A DNA stretch of 64,000 nucleotides from Streptomyces sp. ISL-12 (GTDB lineage: Bacteria > Actinomycetota > Actinomycetes > Streptomycetales > Streptomycetaceae): contig NZ_JAGGOO010000016.1 of the NCBI RefSeq assembly GCF_018614415.1, positions 83,927 through 147,926 of the forward strand. The letters run 5' to 3'. This document shows, in pieces, positions 14,984 to 24,289 of this stretch (position 1 is the first letter of the stretch; every line of letters begins with the position of its first letter). The position numbers and the translations under genes were made by a program. The notes under the pieces were generated by a model. The model did no database searches and was not told the origin of the DNA. It worked only from the letters and a program-made list of their open reading frames with translations.

Positions 14984-16438
14984 ATGGACGGCCCCCAGCC
15001 GACCACCGCCCGCCCGGGCGGCGTCGTCGCCACACTCGCCCTGGCAGGCACCGTCGCCGCGGTCATGCAGACGCTGGTGACCCCCCTGATCGCGGAGATG
15101 CCGCAGATCCTGCACACCAGCTCCTCGAACGCGGCCTGGGTGGTCACCGTCACCCTCCTCGTCGCGGGGGTGTGCGTGCCCGTCTCGGGCCGGCTCGGTG
15201 ACCTGGTCGGCAAGCGGCGGATGCTGCTGGTCTGCGCGGTGCCACTGGTCGTCGGGTCGGTGGTGTGCGCCCTCTCCTCCTCCGTCGTGCCGATGATCGT
15301 CGGCCGCGGACTGCAGGGGATGGGCATGGGCATGGTGCCGCTGGGCATCGCGCTGCTGCGCGACGTCGTCCCGGCGGAGAAGCTGAGCGGCTCCATCGCC
15401 CTGGTCAGCGCCTCCATGGGCATCGGCGGCGCCATCGGCCTGCCGCTGGCCGCCGCCGTGGCCCAGTACGCGAACTGGCGGACGCTGTTCTGGGGTTCGG
15501 CCGGCCTCGCCCTGCTGATCGGCGCCCTGATCTTCTTCGTCGTCCCGGACGTCCCGGCCGGCGCCAAGGGACAGCGGTTCGACGCCCCGGGCGCGGTCGG
15601 GCTCGCCATCGGCCTGGTCTCCCTGCTCCTGGCGATCTCCAAGGGCGCCGACTGGGGCTGGAGTTCGGGCACCACACTGGGCCTGTTCGCCCTCGCGCTC
15701 GTCGCGCTCGTCGCCTGGGGCTTCTACGAGCTGCGCACCCGCGACCCGCTGATCGACCTGCGCACCACGGCCCGCCCCCGCGTGCTGCTCACCAACGCGT
15801 CCTCGATCCTCATCGGCGTCGGCATGTACGCCTTCATGCTGATCGCGCCGCAGCTGCTCCAGTTCCCCGAGGCCACGGGCTACGGCCTGGGACAGTCGAT
15901 GCTGGCGGCGGGCCTGTACCTCGCTCCCGGCGGCGTGATGATGATGATCGTCTCCCCGCTGGGCGGCAAGCTCATCAACTCCCGCGGCCCCAAGCCCGCC
16001 CTGATCCTCGGCGCGCTGGTGATAGCCGTCGGGTACGGCCTCGCCCTCCCGCTGATGGGGACCGCCTGGGGTCTGATGGTCGCCGGTATCGTGATCAACA
16101 GCGGTGTCGCCCTGGCCTACGGTGCCATGCCCGCGCTGATCATGAGCGCGGTCCCGCTCTCCGAGACGGCGGCGGCCAACGGCTTCAACGCCCTGATGCG
16201 CTCCCTCGGCACGACCATCGGTTCGGCGGTGATCGGTGTCGTCCTGGCACAGATGACCGTCACCCTGGGCGGCTACTCGCTCGCCTCCGAGGACGGCTTC
16301 CGTACGGGACTGCTGATCGGCTGCGGTGTCGCGCTGGTGTCGGCCGCCGTGGCCTGCCTGATCCCCGCCCTGCGCGCGGACAGCGGTGCGGCCGCGGACG
16401 AGCAGACCCCGGCCGAGAAGGCGCCGACCCGCGCCTGA
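14984..16438 (+). CDS. DHA2-type MFS multidrug transporter (14 TM)
   Basis: 484 aa with about fourteen predicted membrane helices. Typical motifs: GRLGDLVGKRRMLL (motif A after TM2), QGMGMGMVPLGIALLRD, GGAIGLPLAAAVAQYANWRTLFW (motif C region), and the repeated P-rich helices LAPGGVMMMIVSPLGGKL. It is a proton-driven drug or metabolite exporter. ATG 14984 follows AGAGGAG. It is divergent from the MarR repressor. Confidence 0.88.
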   Translation: MDGPQPTTARPGGVVATLALAGTVAAVMQTLVTPLIAEMPQILHTSSSNAAWVVTVTLLVAGVCVPVSGRLGDLVGKRRMLLVCAVPLVVGSVVCALSSSVVPMIVGRGLQGMGMGMVPLGIALLRDVVPAEKLSGSIALVSASMGIGGAIGLPLAAAVAQYANWRTLFWGSAGLALLIGALIFFVVPDVPAGAKGQRFDAPGAVGLAIGLVSLLLAISKGADWGWSSGTTLGLFALALVALVAWGFYELRTRDPLIDLRTTARPRVLLTNASSILIGVGMYAFMLIAPQLLQFPEATGYGLGQSMLAAGLYLAPGGVMMMIVSPLGGKLINSRGPKPALILGALVIAVGYGLALPLMGTAWGLMVAGIVINSGVALAYGAMPALIMSAVPLSETAAANGFNALMRSLGTTIGSAVIGVVLAQMTVTLGGYSLASEDGFRTGLLIGCGVALVSAAVACLIPALRADSGAAADEQTPAEKAPTRA

Positions 16439-16450
16439 ACCGACACGGGC

Positions 16451-16468
16451 GCCCGGTGTTCACCGGGC
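16451..16468 (+). terminator. Hairpin after the MFS gene
   Basis: GCCCGGTG-TT-CACCGGGC forms a compact inverted repeat 12 bp after the MFS stop codon. The rest of the gap to the next gene (16469-16706) is Pro/Arg-codon-like GC-rich sequence with no gene I can support. Confidence 0.5.
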
Positions 16469-16706
16469 ACCCGCCGGGCCCGGCATCAGGAACAGGGCCC
16501 CGCCCGAGGCGAGCGGGGCTGCCCGGCTCACGCCTCCGCACGGCCCCGCACCCGCCCCGCGCGGCCGCACCGGCCCCGCACAGCGCCCCCGCTCCGTTCA
16601 CGGCCCGGCCGAACCGGGCATCCCCTCCGCGAGTCCGCCGCAGCCGGAGGGCGGGAACCCGACCGCCGGTTCCCGGCCCCCGGCCCCGCGACCGAGGAGG
16701 CCCCGC

Positions 16707-18170
16707 ATGATCCGTACCGGCCAGCAGTACAAGGAATCCCTCTCTCCCGACCGGCAGATCTGGATCGACGGCGAACGCGTCAAGGACGTCACCGCACACC
16801 CCCAGTTCGCCCCGATCGTCGGCATCCGCGCCCGTATCCACGACCTCGCCCACGAGGCCGCCACCCAGGACGTCATGTCCTACGCCGATCCGGCGACCGG
16901 CGAGCGCCACAGCGTCGCCTGCAAACCGCCGCTCACCCAGCGGGACTGGCACGACAAGCGCGCCGCCGTCGACACCGTGCTGGACGAGGCGCGCGGCGTC
17001 GTCACCCGGGTCGGCGACGAGACGGTCGGCGAGATGTGGTCGCTCCTCGACGGACAGCGGGTCCTCGACGAACTGGACCCGCGGTTCTCCGCGAACATCC
17101 GGCGTCACGTCGCCCGTTCGGTGACCGATGACCTGTTCCACGTCTCGGCCGACACCGACCCCAAGGGCGACCGGTCCAAACGCCCCCAGGACCAGGACCC
17201 CGACCTGCTGCTGCGCGTGGTCCGCGAGACCGACAGCGGCATCGTCGTGCGCGGCGCCAAGTACGAGACCGCGGCGGCCTACGCGAACCAGGCGTTCGTC
17301 AAACCGGCCGTCGCCGACTGGGGTGGCACCGAACTCTCGGAGTACGCCGCCGGGTTCATCGTCGACATGAACACCAGGGGCCTGAAATTCCTCTGCCGCA
17401 CCGGGTTCGCCGGCCGCGGCAAGGCCGAGGACTACCCCCTGTCCCACCGCGTCGACGAGATCGACACCCTGGTGGTCTTCGACGACGTCGAGATCCCCTG
17501 GGAGGACGTGCTGTTCCACCGGCACACCGAGGCCGCCGCCCTGCTCCGCACCACCCTGCACCGCTACTCGGCGCTGCCCTTCACCCACCGCACCCTGCGC
17601 CTGGCCGACCTCATGATCGGCGCCGCGCTGTGGAACGTACGGCAGACCGGGCTGGAACGCCGCCCGGCGGTGCGGGAGAAGCTGGCCCAGCTGGCCTGCT
17701 ACCGCGAGAGCGTCAACGCCCATCTCACCGCGGCGATCGCGATGGGCACGACGTCACCCGGCGGACTGTTCATGCCGGACCAGTCCCTGCTGCACACCGG
17801 CCGGGTCCTGGCCTGCTCCCAACTGCCGCAGATGACACACCTCGCCCGTGAGCTGTGCGGCGGCCAGATCTGCGTCACCCCGGACTCGGCGAGCTTCGCC
17901 GACCCCGAGGCCGGCCGCTGGCTGGAGAAGTTCTACTCGATCGACGAGAACTGGGTGGCCGACGACCGGCGCAAGCTCCTCGCCTTCGCCCGCGACCTGC
18001 TCAACTCCGACTACGCCGGGCACCGCCTCACCTTCCAGCTCTTCGCGCAGGGCCCGCCCTTCGCCCAACTGGCCGCCGTCTACCACGCCTTCGACTGGAG
18101 CGGCCCGCTGGACCTGGTCCGCGACGCCGCCGGACTGTCCGACCGTGTACGGGGCCCGGAGCGGGACTGA
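16707..18170 (+). CDS. 4-hydroxyphenylacetate 3-hydroxylase family FAD monooxygenase (HpaB/PvcC type)
   Basis: 487 aa, family length. The start MIRTGQQYKESL with IWIDGERVKDVTAHP is characteristic of HpaB/PvcC proteins. The middle acyl-CoA-dehydrogenase-like domain contains VVRGAKYETAAAYANQAF and DTLVVFDDVEIPWEDVLF; the C-terminal helices include REMTHLARELCGGQ-like and WLEKFYSIDENWVADDRRKLLAFARDLLNSDYAGHRLTFQLFAQ. It hydroxylates a phenolic ring ortho to OH using FADH2 delivered by a separate reductase. No HpaC reductase is visible nearby. GAGGAGG stands upstream of ATG 16707. The substrate is unknown. Confidence 0.9.
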   Translation: MIRTGQQYKESLSPDRQIWIDGERVKDVTAHPQFAPIVGIRARIHDLAHEAATQDVMSYADPATGERHSVACKPPLTQRDWHDKRAAVDTVLDEARGVVTRVGDETVGEMWSLLDGQRVLDELDPRFSANIRRHVARSVTDDLFHVSADTDPKGDRSKRPQDQDPDLLLRVVRETDSGIVVRGAKYETAAAYANQAFVKPAVADWGGTELSEYAAGFIVDMNTRGLKFLCRTGFAGRGKAEDYPLSHRVDEIDTLVVFDDVEIPWEDVLFHRHTEAAALLRTTLHRYSALPFTHRTLRLADLMIGAALWNVRQTGLERRPAVREKLAQLACYRESVNAHLTAAIAMGTTSPGGLFMPDQSLLHTGRVLACSQLPQMTHLARELCGGQICVTPDSASFADPEAGRWLEKFYSIDENWVADDRRKLLAFARDLLNSDYAGHRLTFQLFAQGPPFAQLAAVYHAFDWSGPLDLVRDAAGLSDRVRGPERD

Positions 18171-18298
18171 CGAACGCCGCCGTACGGCACCGGCCCGGCC
18201 GCCGGCGCGTACGCGCACGGCTCGGCTCGGCTCGGAATGCCCGGGGGAACGGCGGAGGGAGGTACCCGCTCTCCGCCACTCTCAACGTATAGCGCACG

Positions 18299-18321
18299 GG
18301 GGGCCTTGCGGCAAGGCCCCC
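18299..18321 (+). promoter_or_regulatory. Palindrome resembling the rifamycin-associated element (RAE)
   Basis: GGGGGCCTTGC (18299-18309), a central G, and GCAAGGCCCCC (18311-18321) form a perfect 23-bp dyad with core CTTGCGGCAAG. It begins just after a TATAGC -10-like element at 18288-18293 and 57 bp before the glycosyltransferase start. Its core matches the RAE inverted repeat I recall from actinomycete rifamycin-inactivation genes and helR. The exact consensus should be compared. Confidence 0.75.
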
Positions 18322-18378
18322 GTCGTGCCGCAGAATGACCGGCCTGAGCCCAGGACCAGCGAAAACGGGAGTCGCCGA

Positions 18379-19713
18379 GTGCGTGTGTTGTTGTCGACGT
18401 ACGGGTCGCGGGGGGACGTCGAACCCTTGGTGGGGCTGGCCATGGCGTTGCGGGACCTCGGCGCCGAGGCGCTGGTGTGCGCGCCGCCGGACGAGGACTT
18501 CGCGCGGCGGCTGGCCGGTGCCGGTGTGCCCCTGGTACCGGTCGGCCCGTCGGCGCGCGCGCTGACGAAGGCGGCGCCGGCGCCGTCGTCCCTGCCCGAG
18601 CGCGCGGCGGCGTTGATCGCCGCCCAGTTCGAGGTGGTCACCGAGGCCGCCGAGGGCTGCGACGTGCTGGTGGCGACCGGCATGGTGCCGGCCGCGGCCG
18701 GTGCGCTGTCGGTGGCCGAGAAACTCGGCATCCGCTCCGTGTCCGTGACCTTCCAGCAACTGACCCTGCCGTCCCCGCTGCGCCGGCCGCTGGCGTACCC
18801 GGGCCGGCCCCTCCCGCCGGAGGTGGCCGACCACCGGGTGCTGTGGGACCTGGACGCCGAGAGCATCGACGTACTGTTCGGGGAGGCGCTCGACACGAGC
18901 CGGGTCTCCCACGGACTGCCCCCGGTGCGGGGCGTACGTGACTACGTCATCGGCGACCGGCCGTGGCTGGCGACCGACCCGGTCCTGGACCCGTGGCAGG
19001 GGACCGGGGACCTCGGCGTCGTACAGACCGGGGCCTGGATCGCACCCGACGTCCGCCCGCTCCCGGCCGCGTTGACGGCGTTCTTGGAGGCCGGCGCGCC
19101 ACCGGTGTACGTGGGCTTCGGCAGCATGCCCCTGCACACGGCGCCGGACGCCGCCCGGGTGGCGGTCGAGGCGGCCCGCGCCCACGGACGCCGGGTGGTG
19201 CTGGGCGGCGGCTGGGCCGGCCTGACCCGGCCCGACGACGGGGACGACTGCTTCCTCGTCGGCGAGGCCGACCACCGGGCGCTCTTCGGCCGGGTGGCCG
19301 CCGTCGTGCACCACGGGGGCGCCGGCACCACGACCACCGCGGCCCGGGCCGGCACGCCCCAGGTGGTGGTGCCCCAGGTCGCGGACCAGCCGTACTGGGC
19401 GGACCGGGTCGCCGGCCTCGGCATCGGCGCCGCACACGACGGCCCGGCCCCCACCGTCGCCTCCCTGACCGCCGCCTCGGGACGGCCCTGGCGCCCGGGA
19501 CCGCGGCGCGGGCCCGTACTGTGGCCGCCACGGTGCGCACCGACGGTGCGACGGTGGCCGCGAAGCTGCTGCGCGACCTGGCCGACGCGGCGAAACCGCG
19601 CGGATCAGCGCGAACGTGAACCCCACGACGGCACGCGGGACACCCGTCCCCGGCCCCCGCAACGCGCCTTGGTCGCGAGCGTGACCCACACATCGGAGCT
19701 GAGACAACCGTGA
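18379..19713 (+). CDS. GT-B glycosyltransferase, probable rifamycin-inactivating (Rgt-like), frameshifted near its C-terminus
   Basis: GTG 18379 begins VRVLLSTYGSRGDVEPLVGLA, the MGT/UGT-type GT-B N-terminus. The C-terminal domain has VYVGFGSMP, then the nucleotide-sugar signature VAAVVHHGGAGTTTTAARAGTPQVVVPQVADQPYWADRV. After about residue 365 the frame turns into Arg/Pro-rich sequence, while the +1 frame continues with the expected tail TALAPGTAARARTVAATVRT and stops at 19619. One C seems missing near 19475-19478. As read, the ORF is 444 aa and its stop overlaps the helR GTG. Position after an RAE-like palindrome and before helR suggests glycosylation of rifamycins. Confidence 0.75.
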   Translation: MRVLLSTYGSRGDVEPLVGLAMALRDLGAEALVCAPPDEDFARRLAGAGVPLVPVGPSARALTKAAPAPSSLPERAAALIAAQFEVVTEAAEGCDVLVATGMVPAAAGALSVAEKLGIRSVSVTFQQLTLPSPLRRPLAYPGRPLPPEVADHRVLWDLDAESIDVLFGEALDTSRVSHGLPPVRGVRDYVIGDRPWLATDPVLDPWQGTGDLGVVQTGAWIAPDVRPLPAALTAFLEAGAPPVYVGFGSMPLHTAPDAARVAVEAARAHGRRVVLGGGWAGLTRPDDGDDCFLVGEADHRALFGRVAAVVHHGGAGTTTTAARAGTPQVVVPQVADQPYWADRVAGLGIGAAHDGPAPTVASLTAASGRPWRPGPRRGPVLWPPRCAPTVRRWPRSCCATWPTRRNRADQREREPHDGTRDTRPRPPQRALVASVTHTSELRQP

Positions 19714-21878
19714 AACCCCTGACCACCAGCGCGTTCGACCTCCCCGACCGGCTCTCGGCCAAGGCCGACCCGGCACTGATCGCCGAGGACGAGCGGCACT
19801 TCGCGGCCCTGGCGGCCTGCCTGGAGCAGTCGATCGCCGAGCTGTCCGACCGTCTCGCCGCCACCCGCAGGGCCCCCGGCGGCCTGGGCCGGCAGGCCAT
19901 GGACCGGGACACGGAGATCCACCGGCTGACCTCCCGGCTGCGCGCCCTGCGCCGCTTCGGCCTCGACCTGTGCCTCGGACGCATGGTCGGCGCGGACAGC
20001 CCCGAGCCGGTGTACGTCGGACGGCTCGGCCTCACCGACAGCACGGGGCGCCGACTGCTGGTCGACTGGCGTTCCCCCGCCGCCGAGCCGTTCTTCGGCG
20101 CCACCCACGCCCGTCCCATGGGGCTGGCGAGCCGCCGCCGGTACCGCTGGACCGACGGCCGGATCAGCGACTACTGGGACGAGGTGTTCACCCCGGACGG
20201 GCTGGCCGGCCACGCCGCGCTCGACGACCAGTCCGCCTTCATCGCCAGCCTCGGCGGCACGCGGACGGCACGGATGCGGGACGTCCTCGGCACCATCCAG
20301 GCCGACCAGGACGCCGTCATCCGCGCGGGCTCCCGCGGCACCCTCGTCGTCGACGGCGGTCCGGGCACCGGCAAGACCGTCGTCGCGCTGCACCGTGCCG
20401 CCTACCTCGTCTACTCCGACCCGCGCCTCGGCCACCGCAGGGGCGGTGTCCTGTTCGTCGGCCCGCACCGGCCCTACCTCGCCTACGTCTCCGACGTCCT
20501 GCCCAGCCTCGGGGAGGAGGGCGTGCAGACCTGTGTCCTGCGCGACCTCGTCGCCGAGGGGGCCGGAGCGGGCGTGGAGGCCGATCCGGAGGTGGCCCGG
20601 CTCAAGTCGTCCGCCGACCTGGTGAAGGCGATCGAGAAGGCCGTCCGGTTCTACGAGGAGCCGCCCGCCGAGGGTATGACGGTCACCACCCCCTGGTCCG
20701 ACATCCGGCTGAGCGCCGGCGAATGGGCCGCGGCCTTCGAGGCGGCGGCCCCCGGCACCCCGCACAACGAGGCCCGCGACCAGGTCTGGGAGGAACTGCT
20801 CACCATCCTGACCGACAAGCACGACGGCGACGCCCCGGAGGAACTGCTCCGCAGGTCGCTCAACCGGAACCGGGAACTGCGCACCGCCTTCGACCGCGCC
20901 TGGCCACTGCTCGAAGCGGCCGACCTGGTCGGCGACCTCTGGTCGGTCCCCGCCTACCTGCGGCTGTGCGCCCCCTGGCTCGACCGGGACGACGTACGCA
21001 GGCTCCAGCGCGCGGACCCGGCCGCCTGGACCGTGTCCGACCTGCCGCTGCTGGACGCGGCGCGGCAGCGGCTCGGTGACCCGGAGGCGGCCCGGCGAAG
21101 GCGCCGGGACCAGGCCGCCCTGGCCGCCCAGCGCGACCGCATGGACCGGGTCGTCGACAACCTGATCGCGGCGGTGGCGGACTCCGGCGCCGACGGTGAC
21201 GACGGCGAGGGCCTGGTACGGATGCTGCGCGGCCAGGACGCCCAGGTCAGCCTGGTCGACGAGAGCGAACTGGCCACCGTCGAACCGGATCTCCTGGCCG
21301 GTCCGTTCGCCCACGTCGTCGTCGACGAGGCGCAGGAACTGACCGACGCGGAGTGGCAGATGCTGCTGGTCCGCTGCCCCTCGCGCAGCTTCACCGTCGT
21401 CGGGGACCGCGCCCAGGCCCGGCACGGGTTCACCGAGTCATGGCGGGAACGGCTCGAACGGGTCGGCCTCGACCGCATCGGCCTCGCCTCCCTGAACATC
21501 AACTACCGGACGCCGGAGGAGATCATGGCGGAGGCCGAGCCGGTCATCCGGGCCGCTCTCCCGGACGCCAACGTGCCCACCTCCGTCCGCAGCGGCGGCG
21601 TTCCCGTCGTCCACGGCTCCACCGCGGACCTGGAGACGGTCCTCGGCACCTGGCTCGCCGCACACGACGAGGGAACCGCCTGTGTCATCGGCGACCCCGC
21701 GTTCCGGGCGACGTCCCGCGTCCGCTCGCTCACCCCCGAACTGGCGAAGGGACTCGAATTCGACCTGGTCGTCCTCGTCGACCCGGACCGGTTCGGCGAA
21801 GGCGTCGTGGGGGCCGTCGACCGTTACGTCGCGATGACCCGCGCGACCCGCCGGCTCGTCGTCCTCACCAGTTCCTGA
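19710..21878 (+). CDS. helR: HelR-like helicase-fold protein that frees RNA polymerase from rifamycin
   Basis: 722 aa SF1-helicase-like protein of the HelD class. The N-terminal arm (LIAEDERHFAALAACLEQSIAELSDRLAATRR...EIHRLTSRLRALRRF) is a predicted antiparallel coiled coil that enters the RNAP secondary channel. Walker A is VDGGPGTGKT (around residue 217), Walker B HVVVDEAQELTD, then FTVVGDRAQARHG, the stretch LASLNINYRTPEEIM, and the C-terminal VAMTRATRRLVVL. HelD proteins recycle RNAP; HelR members displace rifamycin. The RAE-like palindrome and glycosyltransferase upstream support HelR over a housekeeping HelD. GTG 19710 is 13 nt after GGAG. Confidence 0.85.
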   Translation: MKPLTTSAFDLPDRLSAKADPALIAEDERHFAALAACLEQSIAELSDRLAATRRAPGGLGRQAMDRDTEIHRLTSRLRALRRFGLDLCLGRMVGADSPEPVYVGRLGLTDSTGRRLLVDWRSPAAEPFFGATHARPMGLASRRRYRWTDGRISDYWDEVFTPDGLAGHAALDDQSAFIASLGGTRTARMRDVLGTIQADQDAVIRAGSRGTLVVDGGPGTGKTVVALHRAAYLVYSDPRLGHRRGGVLFVGPHRPYLAYVSDVLPSLGEEGVQTCVLRDLVAEGAGAGVEADPEVARLKSSADLVKAIEKAVRFYEEPPAEGMTVTTPWSDIRLSAGEWAAAFEAAAPGTPHNEARDQVWEELLTILTDKHDGDAPEELLRRSLNRNRELRTAFDRAWPLLEAADLVGDLWSVPAYLRLCAPWLDRDDVRRLQRADPAAWTVSDLPLLDAARQRLGDPEAARRRRRDQAALAAQRDRMDRVVDNLIAAVADSGADGDDGEGLVRMLRGQDAQVSLVDESELATVEPDLLAGPFAHVVVDEAQELTDAEWQMLLVRCPSRSFTVVGDRAQARHGFTESWRERLERVGLDRIGLASLNINYRTPEEIMAEAEPVIRAALPDANVPTSVRSGGVPVVHGSTADLETVLGTWLAAHDEGTACVIGDPAFRATSRVRSLTPELAKGLEFDLVVLVDPDRFGEGVVGAVDRYVAMTRATRRLVVLTSS

Positions 21879-22055
21879 CCTCCGCGGGCGACGCGGCGAC
21901 CGGCGTACGGGTACGGTCGTCCGTTGCCGCAGGAGCGGGTTCGCGGAGCGTGCCGGGACGCGGCGGGAACTATCGTAGGGGCGACAAGTGTTCTGGTCGC
22001 GCGGGACGAAGGCGGCGTCCCGCGTTCCACGGGGGAGTCGGACGGCGGTGGCGGA

Positions 22056-22505
22056 ATGGGTGAGGTCGGAACGGACGGCGTGGCCGGCGCGGGGACGCCG
22101 TCCGGGGGTGGTGCGCGCGGGCTTTCGGTGACGTTCGAGCCCGGCACGTTCCGCGTCGCGGACGCGCGTCGTGTCGCGGTCCGGTATCTGGCCGCGTCAC
22201 GGGACGAGCGGGCCGAACCGTGGCCGGACCGGGTCGTGGAGGCGGCGCAGCTGGTGGTCAGCGAACTGGTCACCAACGCGGTCAAGTACGGATCGGGCCC
22301 GGTACGGCTGTCCCTGTCCGTCGCCGGCGGCATGATGTCGGTGACCGTGCGGGACGGCGAGACGGCCCTGCCGGTACCGCGGCCGGCCGACCCCGGCCGG
22401 GTGGGGCAGCACGGCCTGGAGATCGTCGCGGCGCTGAGCCAGCACCTCGACGTCCGGCGCGAGCCGACCGGCAAACGGGTCACCGCCCGCATCGCGCTGC
22501 GCTGA
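22056..22505 (+). CDS. HATPase_c anti-sigma/RsbW-like ATP-binding regulator
   Basis: About 149 aa. The C-terminal 110 residues are a GHKL ATPase: N-box VVEAAQLVVSELVTNAVKYG, G1 MMSVTVRDGE, G2 RVGQHGLEIVAALSQHLDV. Members act as anti-sigma or switch kinases paired with STAS and PP2C proteins; a PP2C is encoded convergently next door. The start is uncertain: ATG 22056 is used here, but the frame is open to 21924 and no strong Shine-Dalgarno marks either. Confidence 0.75.
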   Translation: MGEVGTDGVAGAGTPSGGGARGLSVTFEPGTFRVADARRVAVRYLAASRDERAEPWPDRVVEAAQLVVSELVTNAVKYGSGPVRLSLSVAGGMMSVTVRDGETALPVPRPADPGRVGQHGLEIVAALSQHLDVRREPTGKRVTARIALR

Positions 22506-22650
22506 GCGCGCCCACCGCCGAGGAGAAGGGACATCGGCCGGCCGCGAGGGCGAGTGCGAGTGCGGGGAGGGGGACGGAGGCGTCGGGTGCCGAGGCGGCG
22601 AGGACGCCGGCGGCCGGCCGGGGCGAACCCGCCGGACCGGCCCCGCCCCA

Positions 22651-23826
22651 TTACGGGAGCCGCGGGCTCCGGTCGCCGTACCAGTCCATGCACAGGACGG
22701 TGGCGTCGTCCCGCAGCCGGCCCCGGCAGGCGTCCTGGACGGCGCCGGCCAGGGTGCGGACCACCTCCCTGGGGTGGAGGGCACGGGAGTCGCGGAGCAG
22801 GGCGGGCAGATCGACCCCGGACGCGCCACGCTCCTGCATGCCGTCGGTGAGCAGGACCAGCCGGTCACCGGGGCGCAGTTCCAGGTACTGGACCTGGTGG
22901 GGGACGGGGGAGGCGACACCGAAGGGCAGGTTCGCGGTGAGCATGAGCTCCCGTACGGTGCCGTCGCGCAGCAGCAGGGGACGCGGATGGCCGGCGTTGA
23001 TCAGCTGGACGGCGCCGGTGCTGAGCTGGACGCACAGCAACTGACCGGTGGCCAGGCCCCGGTTGTGGTGGAGCAGGGCGTGGTGTGCGCGTCTGGCCTG
23101 TTCCGCGATGCCGCATCCGGTGCGGCGGGCGCCGCGCAGCGCCCCGAGGAGCAGGGTGGCCAGCAGCGCCGAGTCGGTGTCGTGGCCCATCGCGTCGGTG
23201 ATGGACAGATGCAGCACGTCCCGGTCCAACGCGAAGTCGTAGGTGTCGCCCCCGATGTTGTCGGCCGGTACCAGACCTCCCGCGATCGAGAACTGCGCGG
23301 CCTCGCAGGCCGAGGCGGACGGCAGCAGCTGGTGCTGGATCTCGGCGGCCAGACTGGTCGGTGTGGTGCGCCGGCCCCAGTGGTAGAGGTCGGTGAAACG
23401 CCGGTCGGTGACGATGATGTAGGCCAGGGCGTGGGCCGCCTGGTCGACCTTGCGCAGGACCGACGGGTCGTCGTGCGGAAGGGTCACCTCCAGGACACCG
23501 ACGCAGTCCCCGCGGTTGGTGACCGGTGAGATCACCCGGTGGCTTCCGTCACCGTCCGGTTCGACGCGCCGGCGCTGCGACCGCAGCACCTTCTCGTAGA
23601 CGCTGTCGCGCAGCGCGATGTGCGTCGCCCCGTGCCCGTCCCGTACGCCGTCGGCGGTGGTGAGCCGTACCAGCTCCTCCTCGATCAGATCCAGGAAGAG
23701 GAAAGAGACGCTGGCCGCCGCGAACCGCTTCTGAAGGTTGCGCGCCACGACGTCGACCGATTCCACCGGCGAGGCCTCCTCGGCGTCGGCGAGCAGGTCT
23801 CCCAACTCCAAGGTGTTGCCGTCCAT
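22651..23826 (-). CDS. GAF-SpoIIE (PP2C) serine phosphatase
   Basis: 391 aa. The N-terminal half is a GAF-like sensor (about residues 20-150). The C-terminal half is a PPM phosphatase of the SpoIIE/RsbU type, with metal-binding Asp in IGGDTYDF, ITDAMGHDTDSALLA, LLTDGMQERG and DDATVLCM. It should dephosphorylate a STAS anti-sigma antagonist. It converges with the HATPase_c gene; the 145-bp gap holds only GC-rich inverted repeats. Confidence 0.87.
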   Translation of the reverse strand: MDGNTLELGDLLADAEEASPVESVDVVARNLQKRFAAASVSFLFLDLIEEELVRLTTADGVRDGHGATHIALRDSVYEKVLRSQRRRVEPDGDGSHRVISPVTNRGDCVGVLEVTLPHDDPSVLRKVDQAAHALAYIIVTDRRFTDLYHWGRRTTPTSLAAEIQHQLLPSASACEAAQFSIAGGLVPADNIGGDTYDFALDRDVLHLSITDAMGHDTDSALLATLLLGALRGARRTGCGIAEQARRAHHALLHHNRGLATGQLLCVQLSTGAVQLINAGHPRPLLLRDGTVRELMLTANLPFGVASPVPHQVQYLELRPGDRLVLLTDGMQERGASGVDLPALLRDSRALHPREVVRTLAGAVQDACRGRLRDDATVLCMDWYGDRSPRLP

Positions 23827-24038
23827 GGTCCTCTCCCTCCGCCGTCGTGGCTTCCTGCCGTTGCGGATGGTTCATCTGCCCGGTCACGGCCCGCACATGC
23901 CCGGAAGATCCCGCGTCGAACGCGGTCGTGCGGGTGTGCGGAGACGGAAACACGTGAGAGTGACAGCCGGGTTCACACCATTGGCGTAAGGGGAACGCGG
24001 GTACTCCTCAGTCAGGTCAGCCGAGCGAGAGGTGACTC

Positions 24039-24152
24039 ATGCTCTTCACGCTGTGCACCGCGGGGCCGCTGCTGCTCGCCCTTCTCCTGGTCCATCAGAA
24101 CACCGACCGGCGCGCACCGCGCCACAAACGCCACGGTCCGCCCGTCCGTTGA
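24039..24152 (+). CDS. Small single-span membrane protein, 37 aa
   Basis: ATG 24039 preceded by GAGAGG; encodes MLFTLCTAGPLLLALLLVHQ followed by a basic tail ending HKRHGPPVR. The first 18 residues form one hydrophobic helix and the tail is strongly positive, so an N-out, C-in membrane peptide is likely. No family recognised. Support rests on the ribosome binding site and the hydrophobic-then-basic composition. Confidence 0.45.
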   Translation: MLFTLCTAGPLLLALLLVHQNTDRRAPRHKRHGPPVR

Positions 24153-24289
24153 CGTCACCCGCCCGGGTCACCTCGGCCGCCGCCTCGCGCGGTGCCCGTA
24201 CCGCGAGGGGCGGCCGGGGCAGCAGCGCACCGGGGCCCGGCAGGCGCCGTGGCCCCAGGCCACCGCGCGCTGCGGACACCCGGAGATCA

